Below, piece by piece: positions 17,801 to 24,781 of a stretch of 64,000 bases of DNA. The notes beneath the pieces are model-generated. The model saw only the letters and a program-made list of their open reading frames with translations, searched no databases and was not told the origin of the DNA. A program made the position numbers and the translations under genes. The first letter of the stretch is position 1, and every line of letters starts with the position of its first letter. This stretch comes from Bathyarchaeum sp050123155 (GTDB lineage Archaea; Thermoproteota; Bathyarchaeia; Bathyarchaeales; Bathyarchaeaceae), in assembly GCA_050123155.1 (NCBI GenBank), contig JASFHP010000005.1:1-64000 (forward strand). The letters are read 5' to 3'.

Positions 17801-19114
17801 ACAAAACAGGTACTTTTTGTAGAAAAGGGTTATAAAAATAAAGAATGCCATGAACATTACCATCTCAACAGTATGCCACAAGAACCCCTGCACGAACACT
17901 AGAAATATAATAGTGAGTCTGTTTTTCGGACTTAGATCAACATCTTTCTGTATCAAATATAAAAGAAGGAATAAACATGACAGCCCGATTATTTGCGGTT
18001 GATAAAGAAAGTCAAGAGCATTCATGCCACGTGTTATGTCAAAGGCTCTTTTTTGTGCCAAACTGATGGCCATATTGAAGTCTGTCCGCTCAAATAAAAT
18101 TAGGGCTATTGTATACAAGCCGCCAAATCCTGAAAACAAGGTATATATCATTGTGGCTGCTGTGCTCATTGTTTTTGATAAAAACTGATTGATTAATAGA
18201 TAAAACGACAAGATAGGTAGAATTGACAAAAAAGTGAAAAACATATAAGCGTTGACAAAAGGAAAACCTGCCCCCACAAGAGACAATGCCGAATACAGAT
18301 AACTATGTGGATAGTCAAGTTCGATGCTTATTAGTGAAATTGGAGCCCCGTCAATAGTCCGTAATGTGGCTCCGTAATGAACCCACTGGTCATAACCTTG
18401 AAAGAATTTATCAGGAAAATGCGTTGTCACAATCGCGAAGATAGCAAAGAGTAAGATGAGAGCAATAGGAATGAACAAACGAAAGTCAATACTAAAATTT
18501 CGTGGTCCCCTGTTACATGATTGAGACAACCCAAATTTAGGAGCAAAGAGTAGAAATAAAAAGAGAAGTACATTCACTGAAATCAATATATCGAACGCAG
18601 TTGCTGTAATGCTCCTCTCTAACAATTTTCCAAGCAACGCTATTAATGATGAGAGAAATATGCTTAAATGCACAGAAATTAGTACCCTAGCTAAGAATCC
18701 AACAGTTTTTCCATACCCACTAATGAGTTTGAAAACAGCGTAGCCAGGAAAAAAAGTCGATAGGAGCATGGTCGCCAAAAGTCGTATGTAATTCATAAAC
18801 GGAATTGTATTCCACTGCATGAAGAAATCAGGTTCTTCCAAAGATCTTATGACCAAGACGGCAATAATTGAACATGACCAGATGGTGAACAATAATTTTT
18901 CTTCACTGAATCTGTAGTATATTTTTGCAACATAATGTGACCAATTTGGAGAAAAGATGTGTGTAAGCACGAAGAAAAGCGATGAAAGTGAAAACGAAAA
19001 TAGAAATCTCATGAACCAAGATATGTTTTGTAGTAACCAAAAGCTCACAAAAAAAATGAGACCGGTTGTAATAACTGTGGCATATTCTACAACAAACTCG
19101 TTGAACCGGTTCAT
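14870..19114 (-). CDS. Giant multi-spanning membrane protein (GT-C-like) with large extracytoplasmic domain
   Basis: This is a 1414-residue protein. The first ~650 residues carry roughly 14-16 hydrophobic helices, with an external loop after the fifth or so containing FPDKFFQGYDQWVHYGATLR, where GT-C transferases keep a catalytic acidic residue. Residues ~660-1385 are soluble and predicted outside: a post-GT-C mixed domain (LAPELIIWGVKSFSGRGF), a galactose-binding-like beta domain coded by roughly 16100-16600, a glutamine-amidotransferase-like alpha/beta segment (EWIANGGELIVLNTLELDR), and beta-rich repeats. A final helix near 1390-1410 ends in RRR. It could be a polyprenyl-phosphate-sugar dependent transferase or glycan-assembly scaffold. 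The same beta domain occurs in the 889-residue protein at 35.4 kb. Confidence 0.75.
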   Translation of the reverse strand: MNRFNEFVVEYATVITTGLIFFVSFWLLQNISWFMRFLFSFSLSSLFFVLTHIFSPNWSHYVAKIYYRFSEEKLLFTIWSCSIIAVLVIRSLEEPDFFMQWNTIPFMNYIRLLATMLLSTFFPGYAVFKLISGYGKTVGFLARVLISVHLSIFLSSLIALLGKLLERSITATAFDILISVNVLLFLFLLFAPKFGLSQSCNRGPRNFSIDFRLFIPIALILLFAIFAIVTTHFPDKFFQGYDQWVHYGATLRTIDGAPISLISIELDYPHSYLYSALSLVGAGFPFVNAYMFFTFLSILPILSFYLLINQFLSKTMSTAATMIYTLFSGFGGLYTIALILFERTDFNMAISLAQKRAFDITRGMNALDFLYQPQIIGLSCLFLLLYLIQKDVDLSPKNRLTIIFLVFVQGFLWHTVEMVMFMAFFIFITLFYKKYLFCSYKVSLATFMGLFFSLFFIWAFVPTLTLGSLFAFMNMRFLLILLLVLGSFMFSPILERLKLLQLFRTLAKKFVLSKFTLLLMLYFMGFCIIVWFYTLSALSIYSTGGSVPWYLYPIRLGFPLILGVLGIYILYKSQQIKGLIFGFILSIVPLGLARISNLLLTFNIVHLPFNEARISNFARIGFAILSSFLVVKMFSYSRTNRIHVLKRILVMFILALVFIGGFSSTLLSVQRFANTSFNTASDLELMQTIRSISTPNESVLAPELIIWGVKSFSGRGFVESNYHPILLVTEDLEHFLDLISENMYTSSGFDIRYLVLPKSDRAKSLTLPYSPISEVSYLLSIQDYLFKVFENEDFILYELPHFQSPSKNSDFVLMTVDAASSDLFKRGEFQIVDEAPISFWEETRRGDGDFDFNLTMDDSVANGGNSSLKVQIIPGHYSRISLIHWFSSPRDWSSYKSISFSCCGSGTKQLWSLILYMPDRLSQFHYTLVDDFIGWKEISINFNEFNVVGLPNLTTIEGIELRTFPAAASSLWLGSEISLANTTLNEFTFRAQILPLQTLSMANINYTTISFSDWYAFSKHYKKILLPLDPAEISNETLEWIANGGELIVLNTLELDRTLPGFFTKLLSINIEPTASEVDEIVGPGGKVDVTGLSVPFYETTDASVATLGFYTHRGETVSGFAFLKNFGQGKIILVEMNPIYYSLLNNHEDSTRQLFSSLADILMIVEPELPIATQSPSGPVGILNGPASFSNVEIIPTTFMFPDFCELEVSLYTPDNDDPAISEGTITYLDIDGNFTSIFSAPTAELVPSIGSYTEVNFIDGFNLTLKLTGETSLTLGLQQGSYVHNITQTGGDITFAVKITQTAESTVVQIKESFVQADSAYFANIFTEFTSPIYAIGGFMRVDDPLKFLLRSSDETTITISDLEINGTYTTQLVTSPVLVNEWAIPTEIFYSLPFILLNAVAIAMTYYLRRR

Positions 19115-19175
19115 TTATTGCCCGCTTTTCCGTTTATCTTAAAAAGTGGTCATCAAGCACTTCGAGTGCCCATTA

Positions 19176-19883
19176 TCAGAGGATAATTTTGTCGTTCACA
19201 AATTGATGGGGTATATCTTCAAAGTGTATAACCGTATTATAATTGCTTTCTAAAACACCATCCGGATCGTAAAGGATCACCGGTGGTTCGTCTTCTCTTA
19301 GATCGGACAACTTGGACAAGTCGTCTAAAACATAGATATCCAAAGGGAATCTTTTCAGAAATGCGATGCTCCTCTCGAAGAAAACAAATGTGCAAGATTT
19401 TAACCCATTGATGATTCCTTTCTTACGGATAACTCTTATGTCTAAATCTGAGGACTCGGTTATTTTTCCTCTCGAAAGGCTCCCAAAAGCACCGACAGCT
19501 AGAATACTCGTTTCTTGTTCGAAACGATTTTTTAATTTAACAATATACTTCAAGAATTGTGGGATACTCGTTTTCTTATATCCTATATCTTTAAGGAGAA
19601 CAAACAGATGCCCATTGAAAACCCAATTGAACGTGTGTCCCATCAAGAAAGCTAAAAGCATCGAAAATTCCAATTTCACAAAGTTCACTAAAAAAGCAGT
19701 TATGAAGACGAAAACGATTAGTTCTAATGTTAAACAAAACATTTTCTCACAAAAATCCATATGTAGCATACCATGAAATGTCCAATTAGTCCCAACAATT
19801 ATGGTTTTTTTTGCAAAACTGGGCAAATATTTCATATCGAAAACTTTGCCATAATAACTTTTTTTATCCATCCGATTCGCCAA
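19176..19883 (-). CDS. Membrane-associated nucleotidyltransferase-fold protein
   Basis: Residues ~125-150 carry the minimal nucleotidyltransferase motif GAFGSLSRG followed by SDLDIRVI (GSxxRG...DxD), as in DNA polymerase-beta-like and MNT proteins. Upstream, ~50-105 hold two hydrophobic segments (LELIVFVFITAFLVNFV and MLLAFLMGHTFNWVF). It begins with UUG immediately after the stop of the Alg13-like gene. The arrangement next to an Alg14/Alg13 pair suggests a role at the same membrane complex, perhaps nucleotidyl transfer to a sugar or lipid. That role is not established for any family I know. Confidence 0.65.
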   Translation of the reverse strand: MANRMDKKSYYGKVFDMKYLPSFAKKTIIVGTNWTFHGMLHMDFCEKMFCLTLELIVFVFITAFLVNFVKLEFSMLLAFLMGHTFNWVFNGHLFVLLKDIGYKKTSIPQFLKYIVKLKNRFEQETSILAVGAFGSLSRGKITESSDLDIRVIRKKGIINGLKSCTFVFFERSIAFLKRFPLDIYVLDDLSKLSDLREDEPPVILYDPDGVLESNYNTVIHFEDIPHQFVNDKIIL

Positions 19884-20366
19884 TCATACGTTCGCGATTT
19901 GTTTCAGAAACGCCGTGATTACACACTGAAGTATATGTCTTTCTTCATTATTCACTTTTCCTATTTGTAGGTCTTTGTCCAATAGCAGTCGTTTGAGATT
20001 GTCTGTATCATTAGTAACATATATCAATTTTTCATTTTTCAATGCTTCAGCCAATTCGACGGATGCTTCATCAAGTTTTTCTCCGTATTTTTTAGACCTA
20101 GGGAACACAATTAGTGGTTTAGCAGCTACTAATGTATGTATTATGCTCCCAGCTCCACCATGAGATACGATAACTCTCGATGATTCTATTCGCTTCTTGA
20201 ATTGTTTAATTGTTTCAAACCTAAACCATTCCCCATTCTTTGGAATGTAGGTGGTGAAACCGATTTGAAAAACTACACGTTCCGAGATCTCGCCGGCCAC
20301 AATATCCATAATTCTTAACAATCGTGTGAACTGATATTTTCCGGTTCCCACAGTAACAAAAATCAA
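19884..20366 (-). CDS. Alg13/PssE-like glycosyltransferase catalytic subunit
   Basis: This 160-residue protein equals the C-terminal half of a GT28 transferase: MIFVTVGTGKYQFTRLLR at the start, IVSHGGAGSIIHTLVAAKPLIVFPR as the UDP-sugar binding motif, and EALKNEKLIYV. In split enzymes (eukaryotic Alg13/Alg14, bacterial PssE/PssD) this half binds UDP-GlcNAc or a similar UDP-sugar and needs a membrane partner. The partner is encoded immediately upstream with an ATGA overlap, so the pair is co-translated. Confidence 0.85.
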   Translation of the reverse strand: MIFVTVGTGKYQFTRLLRIMDIVAGEISERVVFQIGFTTYIPKNGEWFRFETIKQFKKRIESSRVIVSHGGAGSIIHTLVAAKPLIVFPRSKKYGEKLDEASVELAEALKNEKLIYVTNDTDNLKRLLLDKDLQIGKVNNEERHILQCVITAFLKQIANV

Positions 20367-20824
20367 ACTACTCTACCGCAATACAATGCTCGTTTACCAT
20401 ACTTGTCCAGCAAACTGCGCCATTGTACCAAAAACAAATCCGCTAACGGGTATGCAAATTTTCCTGTCATTGAAGGAGTTGACACCCTTGTAAATGACTC
20501 TATATAAACTATTTTTGCACCTAACAATTTTCCCAAATATAAGAAAGGTAATGCTATCTCAGAGCCAGTGGATATTATTAAACGTGGTTTCTCTTTGATT
20601 AATATCAACAGTGCATCTAAAGTTGCCAATACAAGAGTTACAGACAAGTTTAATGGGCCTTCTCCATAATGTTTCAAGAGGTATGAGTTAGAATTATTCA
20701 ACCAATCCGAACGGTATGTAACCCAGAAACAAGCATAGCGTTGAAAAATACTTGAGAGAGACTGCAATTCTGTAAAATGACCACCTGCAGAACAAACCAA
20801 ACAAATCTTCATACTATTTTTCAT
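20363..20824 (-). CDS. Alg14/PssD-like membrane subunit of a split glycosyltransferase
   Basis: This 153-residue protein starts MKICLVCSAGGHFTELQSL, the glycine-rich acceptor loop of Alg14/PssD, and has LIISTGSEIALPFLYLGKLLGAKIVYIESFTRV with a short membrane-binding helix. It would recruit the Alg13-like subunit to the membrane and bind the lipid-linked acceptor, adding the second sugar of a glycan. Its stop overlaps the ATG of the catalytic subunit by 4 bp. Confidence 0.85.
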   Translation of the reverse strand: MKNSMKICLVCSAGGHFTELQSLSSIFQRYACFWVTYRSDWLNNSNSYLLKHYGEGPLNLSVTLVLATLDALLILIKEKPRLIISTGSEIALPFLYLGKLLGAKIVYIESFTRVSTPSMTGKFAYPLADLFLVQWRSLLDKYGKRALYCGRVV

Positions 20825-20868
20825 TTTTTTCTTTAGTAAATACTCGGGTTAATTAGAGGAAATATATA

Positions 20869-21867
20869 CTATATGAAATGTGAAAACAGATCCCCAAAAT
20901 TCTCAAGTATTTTATTTATTTTCTCATTTGCTTGACTTAAAAAAGGATGCGAAAAATTGGATACAAACAGACTTGTTACAAAGCGATCAGATTTTTTTCT
21001 TTTTTTCTGAATTAGTAATCGTTTTTTTCTGATGTAGGATTTCAATTTAAGTATGTCAGAATAGGCCCTAATTTTTTTGTGGAGTAGCCCTCGAGAAATA
21101 CAAAAACAAATCGTTGAGATTTCAATAAGCAGAAGGTAAGGGAATAGCAGAATTAATGTTCTCTTTGAATAGTTCTTCAATAAAGTAATTATTCGATTTC
21201 TTTCTGAGAAAAAAATTTTTCTTGGCAAGTTCGAAGAAGACCCCCAGCGATGATAGATGACAGCTGAGGGAACAAATAAACTTCTTAGCCCCATCAATCG
21301 TGCTCTCCACCCCCAATCTAAATCTTCTTTATACGCAAAATAAATAGGATCAAGATAACCAACTTTCTCGATGGTTTTCCGTGGAAACATAACACATGCC
21401 CCAGAAGCATAACCAACACAGTCAACATTTTGATACAACGTTTCCGGTTCGTTTATACCTCTCATTACAGTGAATCCTCCAAAAGTAATCATATTCCCTG
21501 CTGAGTTCAGCAATTTTACGTTGTCATATAATAAAATCTTAGGTTGGTAGAATGCTGCTTTTTGCTTTTTTGCCACTTCAATTAACTTTCGTATACAAGT
21601 TTTTTCCATACAAGTGTCGTAATTCAGCAGTATTATGAAATCTCCTACAGAGTTGTAGATTCCTAGATTATTACCGATACTGAAACCCAAGTTTCTCTTG
21701 AGGGTTATGAGACGAATATCTGGAAATCGATTTTTAGCTAATTTAGCACTTCCATCTGATGAATTATTGTCCACCAATATCACTTCGAAAGGTTCATAAT
21801 CTGAATCAAAAAGCGATTGTAGACAGTCTAGAATCACCTCTCTTCCATTGTAATTTAATACAACCAA
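20869..21867 (-). CDS. GT2-family glycosyltransferase; start uncertain
   Basis: This GT-A inverting transferase of the rhamnosyltransferase type has VVLNYNGREVILDCLQSL, VILVDNNSSDGSAKLA, NLGFSIGNNLG, and the downstream YFAYKEDLDWGWRARL acidic motif. The C-terminal ~80 residues are basic with one hydrophobic stretch. UUG 21867 trims the first beta strand. The frame upstream reads SNYTSNRKSNPLVSL, which looks like the real N-terminus, but offers only ATT at 21912 or ATA at 21915 as starts. It probably adds rhamnose or a similar sugar. Confidence 0.82.
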   Translation of the reverse strand: MVVLNYNGREVILDCLQSLFDSDYEPFEVILVDNNSSDGSAKLAKNRFPDIRLITLKRNLGFSIGNNLGIYNSVGDFIILLNYDTCMEKTCIRKLIEVAKKQKAAFYQPKILLYDNVKLLNSAGNMITFGGFTVMRGINEPETLYQNVDCVGYASGACVMFPRKTIEKVGYLDPIYFAYKEDLDWGWRARLMGLRSLFVPSAVIYHRWGSSSNLPRKIFFSERNRIITLLKNYSKRTLILLFPYLLLIEISTICFCISRGLLHKKIRAYSDILKLKSYIRKKRLLIQKKRKKSDRFVTSLFVSNFSHPFLSQANEKINKILENFGDLFSHFI

Positions 21868-21932
21868 ACTTACTAGAGGATTCGATTTTCTATTTGACGT
21901 GTAGTTTGAAATTATTAAAATAGAGATCTCTT

Positions 21933-22964
21933 CTATTGTCTACTCTTATGGTCCAATTGGAGATTTTGAATTTGATGGCGGATCACGTCTTGTAAAATGA
22001 TCTCATATTCTTCTTTTTTGGTTTTTTGATCTATTGTCAATTTTTTTGTTCGATAAAGTATTTCTTCTTGTAGAAGTCTCTGTCTAGTGAACATGTCTGC
22101 AAATAGGGCCAGTATACCTAGCATAAAACCAATAACCAACATTCCCACGGTTATTGGTATTAGAGAAGTGAATGGTGAAGTCCTTCCTGTTACGAACCAA
22201 TTATAAGTAACAAATAGACCAGATGCAAGACCGATCAATAAGAATAGAAGACTAATAGACCCAAAGAAGAGGAACGGTCTATAATCTCGTAGAGTTTTAA
22301 TTATAATACTTAGAGCTTTTGATGTATAGTTATACCAACTTTTTACAACTCTAGATTTTCCATTATTTCTTTCATCCACTGTTATGGGGACCTCTTTTAA
22401 TGTTAGCCCCTTAAAAACTAAATCCATAATTGCCTCTTGAGTGTAAGTAAATCGCCCCACGGCAGTTAATTTTAAAGCAGCCTCTTTGGAATAAGCTCGG
22501 AATCCAGATTGGGAATCGGTGATCTTTTTTCCAATAATAATGCTTAGGATCTTAGAAAAAACTCTATTTCCAAGGTTTTTGATCCAATTCATATTGGACT
22601 GTTTTGTCTCCTCTAAAAATCTGGAGCCAATAACAAAATCTGCTTCACCATTTTCTATCGGTTCAACTAATTTTGGGATATCAATTGGGTCATGTTGTCC
22701 ATCTGCATCTAATGTCACAATTATATCAGGGTTGTGTTCTAATGCTGCATTTATGCCTACTTGAAAAGCTTTTCCTACACCTTTATTGGATTTCAACTTA
22801 ACAACCTTATCTGCTCCACTATTCATAGCCTTCAAAACCGTACTGTCCCTCGAACCATCATCAATAACAATAAGAGTGTCAACTATGTTACGAGGAATTC
22901 TGACCATCACTTCACCTATAGACTCCTCTTCGTTGAAAGCGGGGATAAGAACACAAATTCTCAT
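21933..22964 (-). CDS. DPM1-like GT2 with two C-terminal membrane helices
   Basis: This 343-residue protein starts RICVLIPAFNEEESIGEVM, has IVTLDADGQHDPIDIPKLV (DxD metal site), VIGSRF, and QSGFRAYSKEA, all typical of polyprenyl-phosphate mannosyl/glucosyl synthases. Two membrane helices lie at ~233-255 and ~272-300, followed by a cytoplasmic tail. It would make a polyprenyl-phosphate-linked sugar, the donor required by GT-C proteins encoded nearby. It starts with a clear ATG. Confidence 0.87.
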   Translation of the reverse strand: MRICVLIPAFNEEESIGEVMVRIPRNIVDTLIVIDDGSRDSTVLKAMNSGADKVVKLKSNKGVGKAFQVGINAALEHNPDIIVTLDADGQHDPIDIPKLVEPIENGEADFVIGSRFLEETKQSNMNWIKNLGNRVFSKILSIIIGKKITDSQSGFRAYSKEAALKLTAVGRFTYTQEAIMDLVFKGLTLKEVPITVDERNNGKSRVVKSWYNYTSKALSIIIKTLRDYRPFLFFGSISLLFLLIGLASGLFVTYNWFVTGRTSPFTSLIPITVGMLVIGFMLGILALFADMFTRQRLLQEEILYRTKKLTIDQKTKKEEYEIILQDVIRHQIQNLQLDHKSRQ

Positions 22965-23094
22965 TTCATATGATAGCCAGAGCTTATTTTTTCAAAAATA
23001 TTTGACTTACACAGAATTCTACCAAAATGATAAGTGGAGAGTGCACGTATCTCGTAAGTTCCAATCTTCAAGCTAAAAAACTTCAAAAACAGAG

Positions 23095-23371
23095 ATTCTA
23101 CCATCTTCGACAATAACAATCTCTTTCTTGGCTTCAAATAATCGGTCTTTGCAAGCACCTTGAAAAGCCGCCCCACAACCTTCACCTCATCCTTCGTAGA
23201 AACAACAATTGACAGTACAGGTAAGCTTTTCTGGCTACCACCAGAAAATTTCCTTTTTCGTTTGCCTAAGCTAAGGCTTCTAACCCCAGCAACAACAATA
23301 GGAATATTGCACAATGTCCAGGCATACAGCAGAGAGATGACAATAACAGCAACCAAATGCAGTGGATTCAT
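23095..23371 (-). pseudogene. 5' remnant of a processive GT2 gene
   Basis: The frame from ATG 23371 matches the first ~85 residues of the intact GT2 at 40916-42181 (MNPL start, NIPIVVAGVR, KFSGGSQKSLP, KVVGRL). At about 23140 a single base is missing relative to that copy, shifting the frame; the shifted frame still encodes KKEIVIVEDG. Homology stops near 23095-23100. The ORF runs on to 22961 by chance. It is a frameshifted, truncated copy. Confidence 0.85.
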
Positions 23372-23405
23372 ATCAGCTAAAGCTCTTTGTAGTTACTAGT
23401 TGCAC

Positions 23406-23801
23406 CTAAGTCTTGAATGATGAGAGACGGCTAATCGTCAAATACTGGATGAAGCCACGGTCTTTAGCCCAGGACTTGGCTGTCCTGTTGCCCCAAGCTT
23501 GGCCTGTTTTGGAGATGTTTTCTGCTAGGGTTCGCCCCTCGGTTCTCATGAGGCGAAATATCCTGCTCTCCATGGCTTCACACAATTTACCAACTATTCG
23601 GGAAACCAGTTTGGCTAAAAAGAAGCTGCGTATCCGCTGGACAACTCTGATCGTCAAATCTAGAAGCTTTCGCTCACTATGCTTCAGATCTCTGAACCAC
23701 ACGCCTCTACGTCTAGCCTTTAACCTCAACTTAGCCAATGCTTCCCTAGTAAGAGGGACCGATCTGACGCCATTACTTGATCTTCCTGATTTGACACACA
23801 A
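23406..23801 (-). CDS. Conserved helical protein of the AbrB/GT2 module (copy 1), unknown function
   Basis: This 131-residue basic, mostly helical protein has PLTREALAKLRLKARRRG, WFRDLKHSERKLLDLTI, a hydrophobic amphipathic run VQRIRSFFLAKLVSRIVGKL, and RIFRLMRTEGR. It aligns along its whole length with the 135-residue product at 42216-42623. The UUG start at 23801 lies inside the AbrB gene, overlapping it by 29 bp in another frame, as in copy 2. I do not recognise the family. Purifying selection on both copies is suggested by the amino-acid pattern, although the GT2 below this copy has decayed. Confidence 0.7.
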   Translation of the reverse strand: MCVKSGRSSNGVRSVPLTREALAKLRLKARRRGVWFRDLKHSERKLLDLTIRVVQRIRSFFLAKLVSRIVGKLCEAMESRIFRLMRTEGRTLAENISKTGQAWGNRTAKSWAKDRGFIQYLTISRLSSFKT

Positions 23802-23967
23802 CCAAATCGCCCTCTTTCAAATCGTAAGCGTCCCTCAGCTCCTTCGGAACAGTGACCCTACCCTCTCTTCTCATGTACACCGTGAAGATGTTCCCCTCTT
23901 TCCTGTCACGTGACATCATTTTGAACCCCAAGAAGTTACTCGTGCCTTTCAATGATATCTGAGACAT
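23773..23967 (-). CDS. AbrB/SpoVT-like DNA-binding protein (copy 1)
   Basis: This 64-residue swapped-hairpin AbrB protein carries FTVYMRREGRVTVPKELRD and AYDLKEGDLVVCQI, the canonical strand-turn-strand. ATG 23967 is strongly supported by GGAGGG 5 nt upstream; an ATATA element near 23996-24002 would be its promoter. It is the first gene of the duplicated module and presumably an autoregulator or antitoxin-like factor. It overlaps the next gene by 29 bp. Confidence 0.82.
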   Translation of the reverse strand: MSQISLKGTSNFLGFKMMSRDRKEGNIFTVYMRREGRVTVPKELRDAYDLKEGDLVVCQIRKIK

Positions 23968-24436
23968 TTTTCCCTCCACAAATAAAAGATTTACGGTATA
24001 TTGACGGTACTTAGACCTGAAATGAACGTTTCTCAGAAAAAGAGTGAAAATAAAATGTAAAAACGTGTACTCGTAGTTAAGGACACTTCTGGAGTCAAAA
24101 ATCACCGCACCATCTACGAAATTAACAGAGACAAAACTCAACGATCATATTGGCATCGGACACAAAAAAAGGCTACAGCAATTTCTCAAAAGCATTCTAA
24201 ATCACGGCTCCCATCCAAATCAACCGTATCCACAAAAATTGACAGCATTAGTTTAAAACGAGAAAAACATGATGTAACACGTATTTCATTCGTGAAGACG
24301 TTACTGCGTGTGCTACGCTGTTTAGAGATTAATCGTTTGTCACATGTTGATTCTTTCTGTCAACTGCTTATATTTTCTGTTCTGATGATCACCCCAATCT
24401 GAAATAAAAATATTGGGAAATGGATTGTCTTAGATG
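23968..24436. other. Intergenic, 469 bp, no gene seen
   Basis: This stretch holds the promoter of the AbrB gene at its left end. The long frame reaching 24141 ahead of the AbrB start has no conserved character, and the strong ribosome-binding site argues against using it. The rest is AT-rich and I see no gene or RNA. Confidence 0.5.
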
Positions 24437-24670
24437 TTATTTACTTTCATTCGCATCTGATTTAAACTTGATGCGAATTACGCCTAGCATGATCAGAGCT
24501 CCGAAAATTCCAATTATAACTAATGCTGGCACCAGAAAAGTCGTTATGAAGTTTATTGGGGCTACTTCTCCTCCAACCGTTTCATAGCCATTTCCCCATA
24601 CATTGCCTATGAGAGAAACTGCAACCACAAGAGCCATAACTGTAATCATTATTTTAGATGTTCTTTGCAT
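24437..24670 (-). CDS. Small exported membrane protein, unknown function
   Basis: This 77-residue protein has an N-terminal signal-like helix (IMITVMALVVAVSLIGNVWG), a short external loop GYETVGGEVAP, a second helix ITTFLVPALVIIGIFGALIMLGVI, and a charged tail. ATG 24670 follows GGTGGGG at ideal spacing. I do not recognise a family. It is divergent from the GT-C-like gene at 24782, from which it is separated by 111 bp. Confidence 0.7.
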   Translation of the reverse strand: MQRTSKIMITVMALVVAVSLIGNVWGNGYETVGGEVAPINFITTFLVPALVIIGIFGALIMLGVIRIKFKSDANESK

Positions 24671-24703
24671 TTTTACCCCACCAGTACCCTTCCTATGCGG
24701 TAG

Positions 24704-24713
24704 TTATATATTA
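24704..24713 (-). promoter_or_regulatory. TATA box of the small membrane-protein gene
   Basis: TAATATATAA on the minus strand, centred about 26 bp before a predicted start near 24682, giving a short leader that includes the GGTGGGG ribosome-binding site ahead of ATG 24670. Confidence 0.5.
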
Positions 24714-24781
24714 GTTTTTCTACTCTAAACCGTATCAATAAGAATTAAACAAGCAGTCAGGAAAAATCGTGTGACACAAAA

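Larger units (their letters stand above)
23100..23967 (-). repeat. Duplicated module, decayed copy
   Basis: This segment is collinear with 41910-42765: AbrB-type gene, overlapping helical-protein gene, start of a GT2 gene, with the same spacer CTAGTTGCACCTAAG. By eye nucleotide identity is roughly 75-80 percent over ~860 bp. Both copies lie in the same orientation about 18.8 kb apart, on either side of the central sugar genes. Confidence 0.85.

Noticed and set aside
23968..24141. N-terminal extension of the AbrB copy 1 frame
   Set aside because: A strong GGAGGG ribosome-binding site marks ATG 23967 and the extension has no counterpart in copy 2.
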